Positions 47,571 to 59,082 of a DNA stretch of 64,000 nucleotides are shown here, piece after piece. This stretch comes from Datura wrightii (taxonomy: Eukaryota; Streptophyta; Magnoliopsida; Solanales; Solanaceae). The notes below the pieces were generated by a model. The model did no database searches and was not told the origin of the DNA. It saw only the letters and a program-made list of their open reading frames with translations. The position numbers and the translations under genes are program-made. Numbering within the stretch: position 1 is the first letter of the stretch; the number at the start of each line of letters is the position of its first letter. Location: positions 14,301,501 to 14,365,500 of the forward strand of contig JASDFA010000020.1 of assembly GCA_035772735.1 (NCBI GenBank), read 5' to 3'.

Positions 47571-49016
47571 GTCCCTTCTTCAATCAAAAGTATGATCACC
47601 CAATTTCCTCAAAGCTCTAATTTCGGAAATTATGATTTTATGTTAGATTTTGAAATTTTTTCATGATTCCTTTATGGGTAGAGCTGATTTGATATGAAAA
47701 TATGATTTCCATGATAAGATTTATGATCTCTTCAAGTATTTTAGTAAAATATGATATCTTATGATTCAAGCATGATTATGAAATTTTTGGGCTAAATTCC
47801 TTCTTGATCCTCTTAGAAATTTTAAACCTTTCAAGCCCTAATTTATGACTTATTATTTATGATATATGAATCCTTATGAGTATCCCTCATGAATTCATGA
47901 ATTTAAGTATGAGGATTTTATCAAGTATGTATGATTTCTTTCATGATTTTCACAATTATGATTATGGCTGACCCATGGGCCCTATTTCATGGCTAGTTCA
48001 TATATTTCAAGCATGTTTATGATTATCATGATTTAAACTATCCCATGAACCTCATGCATGTTTTTCCTACTACTATATGAGCACTATACATATTTTGGGA
48101 GTAGTATTTAACACTAAGTATACCAGGATCCAAGCATACCTTGAGTCTCAAAACAACGTGCCAATGTAGCCATGATGAGGTCTTCCTTGAGAATGTCGCC
48201 TTTTTCCCGATGGGCCTTTCATGAGTGATATCATGTTTTTTTCATGGTTCTACCCTTGATAAGGTACGAACACCATCCATATTAGGGTTTACAGGTCGGA
48301 CTCCATGTGTGCTCATATGAGGTATGTCAAATCTCCTATTGTTCCTTATATTTATGCATGATCATGTTATGATGTTTTGGCTCAAGATATGATTTATAAA
48401 TCTTCTTTATGATTACAATTATGACCATTTATGAATAGTTTTGAAAGCCTTGAGCCCTCATGTTTAAGTTATGATTTCAAATACATGAATTTCATAAATG
48501 TTATACCATCATGTACTCTTATGTATCTATTTACGGTCCTCTTTACTTAACCCGCATACTCAGTATATTCCAAGTACTAACCGCATACACTATGTTGTGT
48601 CATCTCATGATATAGGTCCGAGCGATCAAGTTCCACCCCAGAGTTAGTCGCTCCCCTTCCAGTCCAGTCAGCCTCTATCTTTGGTGAGTCCTCATCTACC
48701 AAGGACATGAAGATTAGATCTCATTCCTTTCATTATCTTTTAGTTTTAGACTTAGAAAGCTAGTTGGGGATGTTGTCCCATCAGCTCGTCAGACAGTTAG
48801 AGACTTATCAGACATTATGTAGTTATTCAATTTTTTTCAAGTCTTGACTACACATACCCTTATGAATTCTTATTTTTAGATTTTCACTTTATTCATGGTA
48901 TGGTTAATTTCTATTTTTAGTTATGCTCTTGAATTACTATGAGTTATGTCAACTTAGGGTCATTCGTGATTCTAGGTCCCGTGTCTTGGTCTGGGGTCTT
49001 AGCTCTGGTTGTGACA
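47571..49016 (+). repeat. TEK5 5' LTR, second segment
   Basis: It resumes GTCC(C)TTCTTCAATCAAAAG after TEK6 and ends CTGGTTGTGACA. The whole segment matches 57184-58645. Confidence 0.92.
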
Positions 49017-49020
49017 AACT

Positions 49021-49032
49021 TGGTATCAGAAC
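49021..49032 (+). other. Primer-binding site of TEK5, one mismatch
   Basis: TGGTATCAGAAC, four bases after the LTR. Confidence 0.88.
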
Positions 49033-49230
49033 ATTAGGTTTTGAAGTGTCATAGGGTGTCTGAAAGATGCGTTAAGTAGAGTCTTTTTCATGAGTGTGAA
49101 GCGCGCCACACTTAAGATGAAGAGCTACAAAATGTTTTTAGGAAATTTCCCTTCTTTCATGATTATATCTCATGTTATGAGTTCAACTCTCTCTATTCCT
49201 CTAACTCTAGCTTTATGTATTTGTAGAATC

Positions 49231-50380
49231 ATGCCTCCACGCTGAGTTAATAGAAGAAGAAACGGCAACAGGAATGGCCATGGTGATGGCAATGGAGGTG
49301 GGCATCAGCAAGCCCCACCAGCCCCAATGGATCTCGTGCCTGAGCAGGTTGCCCACGCTGAGTTTAGGGTAGCCATTTAGATGCTGGCACAAGCTTTGAT
49401 TGCTCAGTTCAATCAGCAAGTAGTGGCTCATATTTCCTAGAATGGTAACACAGCGGCTGCTAGAGTCTAGGACTTCCTTAGGATGAACCCATGTGAGTTC
49501 CTTGGGTCGATAATTGATGAGGACCCACACGAGTTCATTGAGGAGATCCAAAAGATCTCTCAGATTATAGGGGTGATGGGATAGGAGAATGCAAACTTAG
49601 CCTCTTATCAGTTGAAGGGGCTAGCTCACATATGGTTTAGGCAGTGGAAGGAGATCCGGGGAGTCGGAGTGGTCCCATTGATTGGGATGAGTTTCTCACC
49701 GCATTCTTAGACCGATTCTTTCCCCGGGAGATTAGGGAGATCAAGGCGGCCGAGTTCATGAATTTGAAACAGAACAACATGATCATCCAAGAGTATGCTC
49801 TAGAGTTCACCTGTTTGTCCAAATATGCACCGGAGATGGTGGCCGATCAGAGGGCTAGGGTGAGCATATTTGTGAATGGAGTAGCGGATTCCTTGGTCAA
49901 GGATTGCAGGACTACCATGCTACATCAGGACATTGACTTCTCTAGACTGGTTTTGTATGCCCAGCAGATGGAGGCAGTGCAGATTAGGGAGAGGGAGAGA
50001 AAGGCCAAAAGGGCTAGGATGGGCAGTGTTGGGTTTACTCAGCAAAGGTCCGGTGGCGGTCATTGCCCTCAAATTCGGCAAAGGTCATCGGCCCCAGCAC
50101 CATCATCAATCAGTGTTTCGTCTAGACCCAGACATGATCAGACGAGAAGGGCATCAGGCTCGAGGGGCTAGGGGAGCACTACAGGAGAGAGCACTTTTCT
50201 GGCTTGTGTGAAGTGTGGCAAGAACCACCCTGGGCGGTGTTTAGTTGGCTTAGATGCTAGTTTCGGGTGTGGTAAATTCGGACATAGGCACAGAGATTGC
50301 CCTTCAATCAGACAAGGAAACGGTGGAGTCCGTACCCCAGCCACTAGTTCAGCACTCGAATAGCCTATCCTTTCCAGCAG
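49231..50380 (+). pseudogene. TEK5 gag remnant with zinc knuckles
   Basis: It starts MPPR then TGA at codon 5, as in TEK1. After a frameshift, a 175-codon open stretch (49644-50171) carries DWDEFLTAFLDRFFPREIRE, FMNLKQNNMIIQEYALEFTC and DCRTTMLHQDIDFSRLVLYA. The knuckles follow in the same frame after one stop: CVKCGKNHPGRC (50205-50240) and SFGCGKFGHRHRDC, whose first Cys is Ser. The long middle stretch is a gag fragment, not a host gene. Confidence 0.9.
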
Positions 50381-50469
50381 GGTGCTTCTACTAGTTCAAC
50401 TGGTGGTCAGCGCCAGAACAGATTCTATGCACTCTAATCACAACAAGAGCAGGAGACTTCACCCGATGT

Positions 50470-51100
50470 AATGACTGGTATGTTACGAGTTTTTCATATT
50501 GATGTGTATGCATTGTTAGATCCAAAGATACCTTATTTTTTGTGACTCCTTATGTTGCCATTAGTTTTGGAATTAGTCCCAAAATCCTATGAAAACCCTT
50601 CTCAGTCTCTACTCCAGTCGGTGATTCAATTATAGCTCGATGGATATACAAAAATTGCCCTAGCACAATCCTTCAGAAAATTACCTTAGCTAATCTAGTA
50701 GAGTTAGACATGACTGATTTTGATGTTACCTTTGGTATGGATTGGTTGCATGCATGTTATGCCTTAGTGAATTGTAGAACCCGTACGGTAAAGTTTCGAT
50801 TTTTGGGTAAGCCAGTTCTAGAATGGAAGGGTAGTTCAAAAGTGCCTGTAGGTTGTTTTGTTTCCTATATTAAGGACAGAAAGATGATCTCTAAGGGTTG
50901 TGTGTACCATATGGTTTGGGTTAAGGATGTTATATCTAAGACCCTGACTCTTCAGTCTATCCCTATGGTACGTGGTATGAAGAGGTTTTCCAAGATGATC
51001 TACCAAGAGTTCATCCCAAGTGGAAGATTGACTTTGGTATTGACCTTCTTCCTGATACACATTCTATATCTATTCCTCCATACATAATGGCTCCAGCTAA
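50470..51100 (+). pseudogene. TEK5 protease remnant
   Basis: The active-site segment near 50505-50540 reads VYALLDPK and is then frameshifted. The C-terminal part (50710-51087) is open for 125 codons: MTDFDVTFGMDWLHACYALV, NCRTRTVKFRF, LEWKGSSKVPVGCFVSYIKD and MISKGCVYHMVW. It passes into the region that normally joins protease to RT. Confidence 0.86.
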
Positions 51101-51362
51101 GCTAAAGGAGTTGAAAGAATAGTTGAAAGATCTCTTGGATAAGGGATTCGTTAGACCTAGAAAATCCTCATGAGGTGTAACAGTTCGAAAGAAGGATGGT
51201 TCTCTTCGCATGTGCATTGACTATCGGTAGTTGAACAAGGTTACAATCAAGAACAAGTATCCCTTCCCCAAATTGATGACTCTTTTGACCAATTTCAGGG
51301 TGGCAGATGCTTTTCCAAGATCGATGTAAGGGGTTGTCATCAACTCAGAGTTAGGGAGAGTG
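51080..51362 (+). pseudogene. TEK5 reverse transcriptase, part before SOLO2
   Basis: IPPYIMAPAKLKELKE, a stop, LKDLLDKGFVRP, then RKKDGSLRMCIDYR, a stop and LNKVTIKNKYPFPK cover the fingers. Motif A (near 51315) is frameshifted. The copy is cut by SOLO2 after REs and resumes at 53516. Confidence 0.86.
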
Positions 51363-51969
51363 TGTTACACCCCGTAAGATTCTAACGTTTAGTCGGCCTA
51401 TTCATATGTTGGTTGAGAGTTTTAGAGGGCCATACGTACGAGGAAAGGGCCCGGGGAAAGGCCGAACGAGTGCAAAGTCAGGATTTCACGGGAGGAGGCC
51501 GAACCAAGTTGTCCAGAGGGGAAAAGTGGCACGGAGCAACCCCCTCCACGTTACCCAAAATGGCACGGAGCAGAATTCGCGCGACCGACAGAGTGCCACG
51601 TTGCCTTGTCTGCTGCCTCAAGTGTATAAAGGTCTCACACTTAGATGTTATTTCATTATTCATATATCCTTGGCCAGCAGAGGTAAGAATGAAGGAAAAC
51701 TATTGAAAATCATCCGATTACTCCGCTAAACACCGTCCAAATCTAAATTAACTTCAGGTAGTGAAGTATAAGGTTGCAAAGAGCATCGCTGCGGAGTTAT
51801 TTTTGTAAAATATGCCCGGCAAATCGTCATCCCACCGAGATTAAGTTGATGGAATTGTTACAAACTAGTGTCAATACGATCATGTGCCTAAAGTAAATAT
51901 TTCTCCCTTCTAGATTCCCGAGAAATTACGAGTTTTTGATCGTCTTTTGATAAGTTGAAGTATAGTCAG

Positions 51970-52001
<32 letters not shown>

Positions 52002-53510
52002 TTATTGTTTTCTTCGAATATAGTAATAAATTATCCCTATTCTTCCTTTAATATGATTACAGTTGATCAGGGCAGTTGCACACGAGCCGAAACTCGCCAG
52101 TTAATCGGTAAACAGCGAACGAGGTATGTTAAGGCATTTTCTTTCGGCAAGTTAGTTTCTTCAGCATAGTAGTCCAGAGTGAATCCCAGTAAAGCATGTT
52201 AAGAGTATGTTATCATGTCTAGTTGTTGTTGTCAGTTGAGGCTCGTAATTTGTATTGTTTTGGATTGGATTACACCTATTTAGCTTCCGCGACCACCCCA
52301 GGGTTAATAGCTGTGTCGCCGCCCGCCAGGGGCGAGGATACGTTGCTCTATGGAGCAGCATGCCGTCCACAAGGAACGAAGATGGGGATCCATATCCTCA
52401 TATGTCGTGGTTGGTCTTATACACACCCCCGCTGAGCGTTTACCCCCGGGGGTGTAGATATCAGGAGTCCTCCAGACTCAGATACAGCTACATCAGGGGT
52501 CGAGCGGGCCCAGTTGTAGACCTAGGGGATCGGCAGGATGCTTATAGCTGGTAGTTGACTCAGTATGACCTGGATAGGGGTATATAGATTGAGGTGAACT
52601 CACTATGGCTAATGGGGGTCCAGGTGGGTTATTCTGTGTTGATTGTACCTTCTGGCTTTTGGGAGCCAGGTAAGGTTTATGTTTTCTTTAGTTACTAATA
52701 GTTAGATAGTAAGACGCCTCGTTTGTCAGATATGACCCCTACCCTCCTTATTACAGTTATGTTTATCCCTGATTTCACTACTTCAGTCATCTTCAGTCCG
52801 GTTCCTTTACTTCAGTCATTGTCAGTTTCATTTCCTTACTTTTAGTTATTTAAAGTTACTGCCTTACATATTCAGTACCTGTGGTACTGACGCCCTCTTC
52901 TGGGGTGCTGCATTACTTGCCTGCAGGTACAGATATACGGGGAGCAGGTCCCTCGTAGTTCCAGTCAGTCGTACAGAACCGTCAGTTCCCTTCTTCCGGA
53001 GCTTATGTAATAGAGGTTTACTCCTTTTATTTGTACAGTATGGGTAGGTGGGGCCCTATCGCAACCATCTTATTACTCCTAGAGGCTTGCAAATTGTGTT
53101 ACTTCCCTATGGTTGGATGATATCGATCATGTGGGGCCCATATGTGTTTTAGATTATGTGTGTTGGCGTGTGAGGCCCTGTTCAGCTGTTGATTGGCAGC
53201 CTTGTTGATCATAGTTCAGTTTAGTATCTGATTTTACTTTCCAGTTATAACTAGATATAATGGTGGCCTTGTCGGCCCGCATAGGACTCCCTATGATTGT
53301 TTTTCTCTGGTTAGCTGTTTATTTTCACAAATGGTTATAGGCCTTGTCGGTCGGAGGTTTTATTTACAGTCGCTATATAGCCCGTTGTTTTTTTGATTCT
53401 AGAGTTAGATTCAGCCCTGCACCAGAGGTGCTTAGGCTAAGTTAGCTCAGCAGTTCGAGTCCTAGTAGGGCACCAGGTACTAGTCACGCCTCCCAAGGTG
53501 GGGCGTGACA
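51363..53510 (+). mobile_element. SOLO2: solo LTR in TEK5 reverse transcriptase
   Basis: A 2148-bp unit from TGTTACACCCCGTAAG to GGGGCGTGACA, flanked by perfect gagtg copies (51358-51362 and 53511-53515). Its ends match TEK6 and TEK7, including CACGCCTCCCAAGGTGGGGC. Removing it rejoins the RT reading sense (RES to DIPKT). No primer site, polypurine tract or interior is present, so it is a solo LTR left by recombination. It carries a TA run at 51970-51997. Confidence 0.93.
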
Positions 53511-53515
53511 GAGTG

Positions 53516-54040
53516 ATATTCCGAAGACAATTTTTTGGGCTCAATATGGTCACTATGAGTTTGTCATTATGTCTTTTTGGCTAAGAAATGCTCTTGTAGC
53601 TTCTATGGATTTGATGAACAGGGTGTTCAAGCCATATTTGGACATATTCATAATTTTCTTCATAGACGACATTCTCATATACTCTTAGAGCGAGGAGAAG
53701 CATGCCAGTCATTTGAGGATTGTGCTACAAACCCTCAAGGACCGTCAGTTTTTTGCTAAGTTTAGAAAGTGTCAAATTTGGGATTACTCAGTTGCATTTT
53801 TGGGTCATGTGATGACTAGTGAGGGCATTCAGGTAGATTCACAAAAGATAGAGGCGTTGAAAAATTTGCCAAGACCAGTTACTCCTATGGATATCAGGAG
53901 CTTTTTAGGTCTACCTGGCTACTACAGAAGATCTATAGAGGGCTTTCCATCTATTGTGGCACCGCTGACTAAGTTGACGCAGAAGAGGACCAAGTTTCAG
54001 CGCTCTGATGCTTGTGAGAAGAGCTTTTAGGAGTTGAAGA
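53516..54040 (+). pseudogene. TEK5 reverse transcriptase, part after SOLO2
   Basis: YGHYEFVIMSF, then SMDLMNRVFKPYLDIFIIFF and the catalytic FIDDILIYS are intact, followed by a stop. The connection domain is open over 53713-54030: HLRIVLQTLKDRQFFAKFRK, VAFLGHVMTSEGIQVDSQKI, SFLGLPGYYRRSIEGF. Confidence 0.88.
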
Positions 54041-54450
54041 CTTGACTCACCTCAGCCCTAGTTTTGACCTTGCTCGAGGGTACTGATGATTTTGTAGTGT
54101 AATATGATGCCCCTAAGATTGGTTTGGTTGTGTGTTAATGCAATATGGTAAGGTCATTACATCTAACTCTAGACAGCTAAAGACTCACGAGAAAAATTAC
54201 CCGAGGCATGACTTGGAGTTGGTGGCGATGGTTTTTGCCTTAAAGATTGGAGGCATTACTTGTATGGGATATATGTGGACATGATCACGAATCGCAAGAG
54301 TCTTCAATATGTGTTCACTCAAAAGTACTTGAACTTGCGATAAGGAAGATGGCTAGAACTTCTCAAGGACTATGACATGAATGTCCTTTATCATTGGGGC
54401 AAGGCCAATGTAGTGGCGGATGCCCTTAGAAGACTTTTAATGGAGAGTTT
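54041..54450 (+). pseudogene. TEK5 RNase H remnant
   Basis: Fragments in shifting frames: LVLTLLEGTDDFVV, YDAPKIG, LKTHEKNYPRHDLELVAMVF, YVFTQKYLNL and LLKDYDMNVLYHWGKANVVA. The first catalytic Asp survives in a YDA motif beside a stop. Confidence 0.82.
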
Positions 54451-55740
54451 TTTCTCATGTTGAGGAGGGAACGAAGGACTTAGTAAAGTATGTGCATCGA
54501 CTTGCACGACTAGAAGTTCGCCTCATGGATTCGACAAATGGTGGTGTCATTGTTTAGAATAATTCAGAATCTTCTTTGGTGACTAAGGTCAAGGCTAGAT
54601 AAGATGAGGATCCTATTTTGGTAAAGTTGAAGGAAGCGGTTCAGTATTAGAAGGTCGAGGTTTTCTCCCAAGGGGGAGATGGTGTACTTAGATATGAGGG
54701 TCATTTATGTGTTCCTGATGTCGATGATCTGAGAGGGCGGATATTGCATGAGGCTCATGGTTCGTTGTATTCTATCCACCAGGTTCCACCATGATATATT
54801 GTGACCTACAGAAAGTCTATTGGGTGAATGGCATGAAGAAGGACATAGCGGAGTTCGTGGCTAAGTGTTTGAATCATCAGCAAGTGACAGTGGAGCATCA
54901 AAGGCTAGGAGGTGCACTACAAGACATCAATATCCTCACCTGGAAGTGGGAAGAGATAAATATAGATTTCATAACAAGGTTGCCTCGCACACGTCAATAG
55001 TATGACTCTATTTGGGTGGTTGTAGACAGATTAACGAAGGCAACCCATTTTCTATCGGTCAAAACTACCGACTCAGTGGAGGATTATGCTAAATTGTACA
55101 TTCGGCAGTTAGTTCGGTTGCATGGAGTTTCCTTGTCCATTTTTTCAGACAGAGGTACTCAATTCACCTCGCAGTTTTAGAGATCGCTTCAGAAAAACTC
55201 GGTACTCCGGTCAAGCTTAGCACGATTTTTCACCCACAGACAGATAGTCAGGCCGAGCGAATCATTTAGACCTCAAGGATATGTTGAGATCATTTTTGAT
55301 TAACTTCAAAGGTAGTTGGGATGATCATTACCTCTTATTGAGTTTGCTTATAATAATAGTTACCACTCGAGTATTCAGATGGCTCCATTTCAGACTCTTT
55401 ATGGGCGGAGGTGTAGATCGCCTATTAGTTGGTTTGATGTTGGTAAAGCTGCCTTGATAGGATTAGATTTAGTTCATGAGGCTATGGAGAAGGTTCAGCT
55501 TATTAGAGATAGGCTGAAAATAGCTCAGAGTCAACAGAAATCCTATGCGGATGTGAGGAGAAGAGACCTTGAGTTTTCCGTTAATGATTAGGGTGTTTTT
55601 AAAGTTGTGTCTCCTATGAAGGGAGTTATGAGGTTCATAAAGAAGGAGAATCTTATTCCCCAATATTTTAGGCCATACCGGATCATGAGACGTGTTGGAA
55701 ATGTGACTTATGAGTTGGAGCTACCAACAGAGTTAGCTTC
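54451..55740 (+). pseudogene. TEK5 integrase remnant
   Basis: The zinc region has AKCLNHQQ where CxxC is normal, so one Cys is His. The core is INIDFITRLPRTR (first Asp), FSDRGTQFTSQF (second Asp) and DSQAERII (Glu). A frameshift lies near 55200. The open stretch 55379-55591 (MAPFQTLYGRRCRSPISWFD, IAQSQQKSYADVRRRDLEFS) is the core-to-C-terminal linker. Confidence 0.87.
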
Positions 55741-56025
55741 GTGCATACGATGTTCCATATGTCCTTATTGAAGAAATGCATCAGAGATCCATCTCTAGTT
55801 GTCCCGGTAGAGAATATTGGAGTGAGGGACAACCTTACCTATGAGGAGATACCAGTTAAGATCCTTGATCGTCAAGTCGTAAGTTGAGGAACAAGGAAGT
55901 AGCCTCAGTGAATGTTTATTGGAGGAACTAGCTAGTTGAGGGAGCTACGTGGGAGGCCGAAGCAGATATGATGGCTAGATACCTGCACCTTTTTCCTTCT
56001 AGTTTCAGTCCAACTTGAGGTATAA
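55741..56025 (+). pseudogene. TEK5 chromodomain remnant
   Basis: TMFHMSLLKKCIRDPSLVVP, VRDNLTYEEIPVKILDRQV, a frameshift, LRNKEVASVNVYWRN, a stop, VEGATWEAEADMMARYLHLF. This is the same C-terminal layout as TEK2 and TEK3. Confidence 0.84.
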
Positions 56026-56227
56026 ATCTAATCCTTAGTGTTCTATTCAGTTTCATGTCAAGTCCGTGCATGTATTTCCTTTCATGTTTTAGCATATATG
56101 TATGTTTTGTGAATTCAGTTCAGTCATGTGTCTCATGTCTAGAGTTAGTCACTCCATCCGTTTCAACTGTAGTTGTTCAGTTCCAGGATTTCAGTTCCTT
56201 CCCTATCCTTTCAATATGCTTAACCTA

Positions 56228-56261
56228 CATTCGAGCATGAATGTTTCTAAGGGGAGGATAC
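56228..56261 (+). other. Palindrome and polypurine tract of TEK5
   Basis: CATTCGAGCATGAATG (56228-56243) and AAGGGGAGGATAC (56249-56261). The preceding 200 bases are 3' UTR. Confidence 0.86.
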
Positions 56262-58645
56262 CGTAATACCCCAAAAGTTCCTAAGACTAGGTTCAAAATA
56301 TGGAAATGAGACTAGTAGAAGAATTTGAATCTTTCTCTCAGAATGACTCGGTGTATGACTCGCAGGTTGGATTGACAGGTCAGGGTTGGATTCGTGATGA
56401 GGAGATGAGTGGTTGGATCTAGACCAACGAGCTAAGGTACGACTCATTGGTCGATGTGACAACTCATCATCATGAGTCATGGTCAATAGCTGCAAAGGAA
56501 GGTTTGGTGTAACGATTCATGGTATGACTCGTAGGTGGTTGTAACGGGTCATCGAGAGGAGTTGTTGTTTGCACCTGCAGAGTAAGGAAGAGATACCACA
56601 ATTGATAGCATGATTCATTATGGAGAATAACGAGTTGTGATAAGGGTCGTGGTTCGGAAGTTCTGTGTACGGGTGTGTTTTCATGATTGGTGTTATGACC
56701 CGTGGTAGGAAATCACGAGTCATGGTTTATAACCATGGAAAAGTGCAGAGAAAGCGAGAGTTGAGGCTCAAAGGCGATAGGTGACCTCACGACCTATAGT
56801 GATATGTAACGACTTGTCGTGGGTGTCTATGGTATGATCTTTAGGAACTATTCCTACGATCTGAGGTGATGATGAGAGGTGACCACAAGTCATCACTTCA
56901 TGGTACGACTCGTGGTAAGGGTCGTGAAGACTAGTAAGGTATACCTTTTAGAATTTTCATTAAGGGTATCTCCGTAAATTCTAAGTTCTAGGGTTCTAAA
57001 CTACCCCAAGTAACTCATTATCCTCCTAACACTCTCAATTGAAGAATCAATTCTCTCAAGGCTCTCAAAAAATTCCTAGGGTTCTTCCTCAAGTTTCTTC
57101 TAGAATCAAGTCAGTTTCGAATTCAGTTGGGGATTCATCAATTCAGGTATGTGGGTCTATCAACGAGGGCTTCTTCCAACCTCATGTCCTTCTTCAATCA
57201 AAAGTATGATCACCCAATTTTCCCAAAGCCCTAATTTCGAAAATTATGATTCTATGTTGGAATTTGAAATTTGTTCATGATTCCTTTATGGGTAGAGCTG
57301 ATTTGATATGAAAATATGATTTCCATGATAGGGTTTATGATCTCTTCAAGTATTTTATGAAAATATGATATCTTATTATTCAAGCATGATTATGAAATTT
57401 TAGCAGTAAATTCCTTCTTGATCCTCCTATAAATTTTAGACCTCTCAAGCCCTAATTTATGACTTATAGTTTATAATATATGAATCCCTACGAGTATCCC
57501 TCATGAATTCATGAATTTAAGTATGAGGATTTTATCAAGTATGTATGATTTCTTTCATGATTTTTACGATTATGATTATGACCGTCCCATGGGCCCTATT
57601 TCATGGCTAGCTTGTGTATTTCAAGCATGTTTATGATTATCATAATTTAAACTATCCATGAACCCCATGCATGTTTTCCCTACTACTATATGAGCACTAT
57701 AAATATTTTGGGAGTAGTATTTAACACTGAGTAGACCGAGGTCCAAGCATACCTCGAGTCTCTGAACTACATGTCAACATAGCCATGATGAGTCTTCCTT
57801 GAGAATGTCCCCCTTTGCCCGTATGGGCCTTTCATGAGTGATATCATGCTTTTTTCATGGTTCTACCCTTGTCAAGGTACGAACACCCTCCCAACTAGGG
57901 GTTTACGGGTCGGGCTCCATATGTGCTCAAATGGGGTATGTCAGTTGTAAGAATCTTCCATTGTTCCTTATGTTTATGCATGATCATGTCATGATGTTTT
58001 GGCTCAAGATATGATTTATAAAGCTTATTTATGATTACGATTATGACCATTTATGAATAGTTTTGAAGCCTTAAGCCCTCATGTTTAAGTTATGATTTCA
58101 AATGAGTGAACTTCAAAAATCTTATACGCTCATGTACTCTTATGTATCTTTTTATGGTCCTCTTTACTTAACCCGCATACTCAGTACATTTCAAGTACTG
58201 ACTGCATACTCTATTCTGTGTCATCTCATAATACAGGTCCGAGTGATCAGGTTCTGCCCAGCAGTTAGCCGCTCTCGTTCCAGTCCAGTCAGCCTCTACC
58301 TTTGGTGATTCCTCATCTAGCGAGGACATGCAGATTAGCTCTTGTTCCTTTCATTATCTTTTAGTTTCAGACTTAGAGAGCTAGTTGCGGGTGTTTTCCC
58401 ATCAACTCGTCAGATAGTTAGAGGCTTATTCAGATATTATGTAGTTATTCAATTTTTGTTGAGTCTTGACTATGCGTACCCTTATGAGTTCTTATTTTCA
58501 TATTTCCGTTTTATTCATGATATGGTTAATTTTCATTTTTAGTTATGCTCTTGAATTACTATAATTTATTCCTCGGGTCGACTTGGAGTCATTCGTGACT
58601 CTAGATCCTGTGTCTCAGTCTGGGGTCTTAGTTCGGGTCATGACA
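56262..58645 (+). repeat. TEK5 3' LTR (2384 bp)
   Basis: It starts CGTAATACCCC (terminal TG changed to CG) and ends GGTCATGACA. It carries the motif array at 56350-56940 and the empty TEK6 target site at 57179-57198. Confidence 0.92.
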
Positions 58646-58871
58646 CAAGTAAAGTCTCAGACTCTGGCAACAGCTGTAGACCCATTAGCATTGGAAGGTA
58701 CAGTGACCTGCTAATGACCTGGTTGGTTACTGCCTGAGCTAGCATCTGAATTGCAGCCCAGAATTCCACATGTGACACCTGATCGTTCTGAGGGGCTACT
58801 AGAGCTAGCGGGGCTGGCTGGTTAGCATTACTATTCCTCCTTCCATTTTCTCCTTTAGGAGGCATTGTCAA
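58646..58871 (-). pseudogene. TEK4 gag N-terminal portion
   Basis: It starts near 58871 with MTMPPKGENGRRNSNANQPA and continues VSHVEFWAAIQMLAQAVTNQ, like the TEK2 and TEK1 gag N-termini. It is interrupted at the TEK5 insertion and continues at 37148. Confidence 0.86.
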
Positions 58872-59066
58872 CTGAAAAGGGTAGAGTACAAGTTAGAAGG
58901 ACATTTTTAGAGATTCATACTATACGCATGATAAGAGTCATGAAGAAAGGAAATTTTCCTAAAACACCTTGTAGCCTCCCCCTCATAAGTGTGGCGTGCT
59001 TCACAACCATGAAAAGGACTCTACTTGATGTGAATTTTAGACATCCTAGGACACTCTAAACCTGAG

Positions 59067-59078
59067 GCTCTTATACCA
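59067..59078 (-). other. Primer-binding site of TEK4, one mismatch
   Basis: TGGTATAAGAGC on the minus strand, four bases from the LTR end. Confidence 0.88.
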
Positions 59079-59082
59079 AGTT

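Larger units (their letters stand above)
37149..58645 (+). mobile_element. TEK5: chromovirus hosting two further insertions
   Basis: Termini are TGTAATACCCC (37149) and GGTCATGACA (58645), flanked by cgagt (37144-37148) and caagt (58646-58650), a target duplication with one CpG transition. Without TEK6 and SOLO2 it is about 9.9 kb: two 2.4 kb LTRs and gag, protease, RT, RNase H, integrase and chromodomain remnants in order. All reading frames are broken. Confidence 0.92.

Noticed and set aside
49644..50171. 175-codon open frame as a possible host gene
   Set aside because: Its sequence is the central part of gag and is flanked in order by TEK5 primer site, zinc knuckles and protease.
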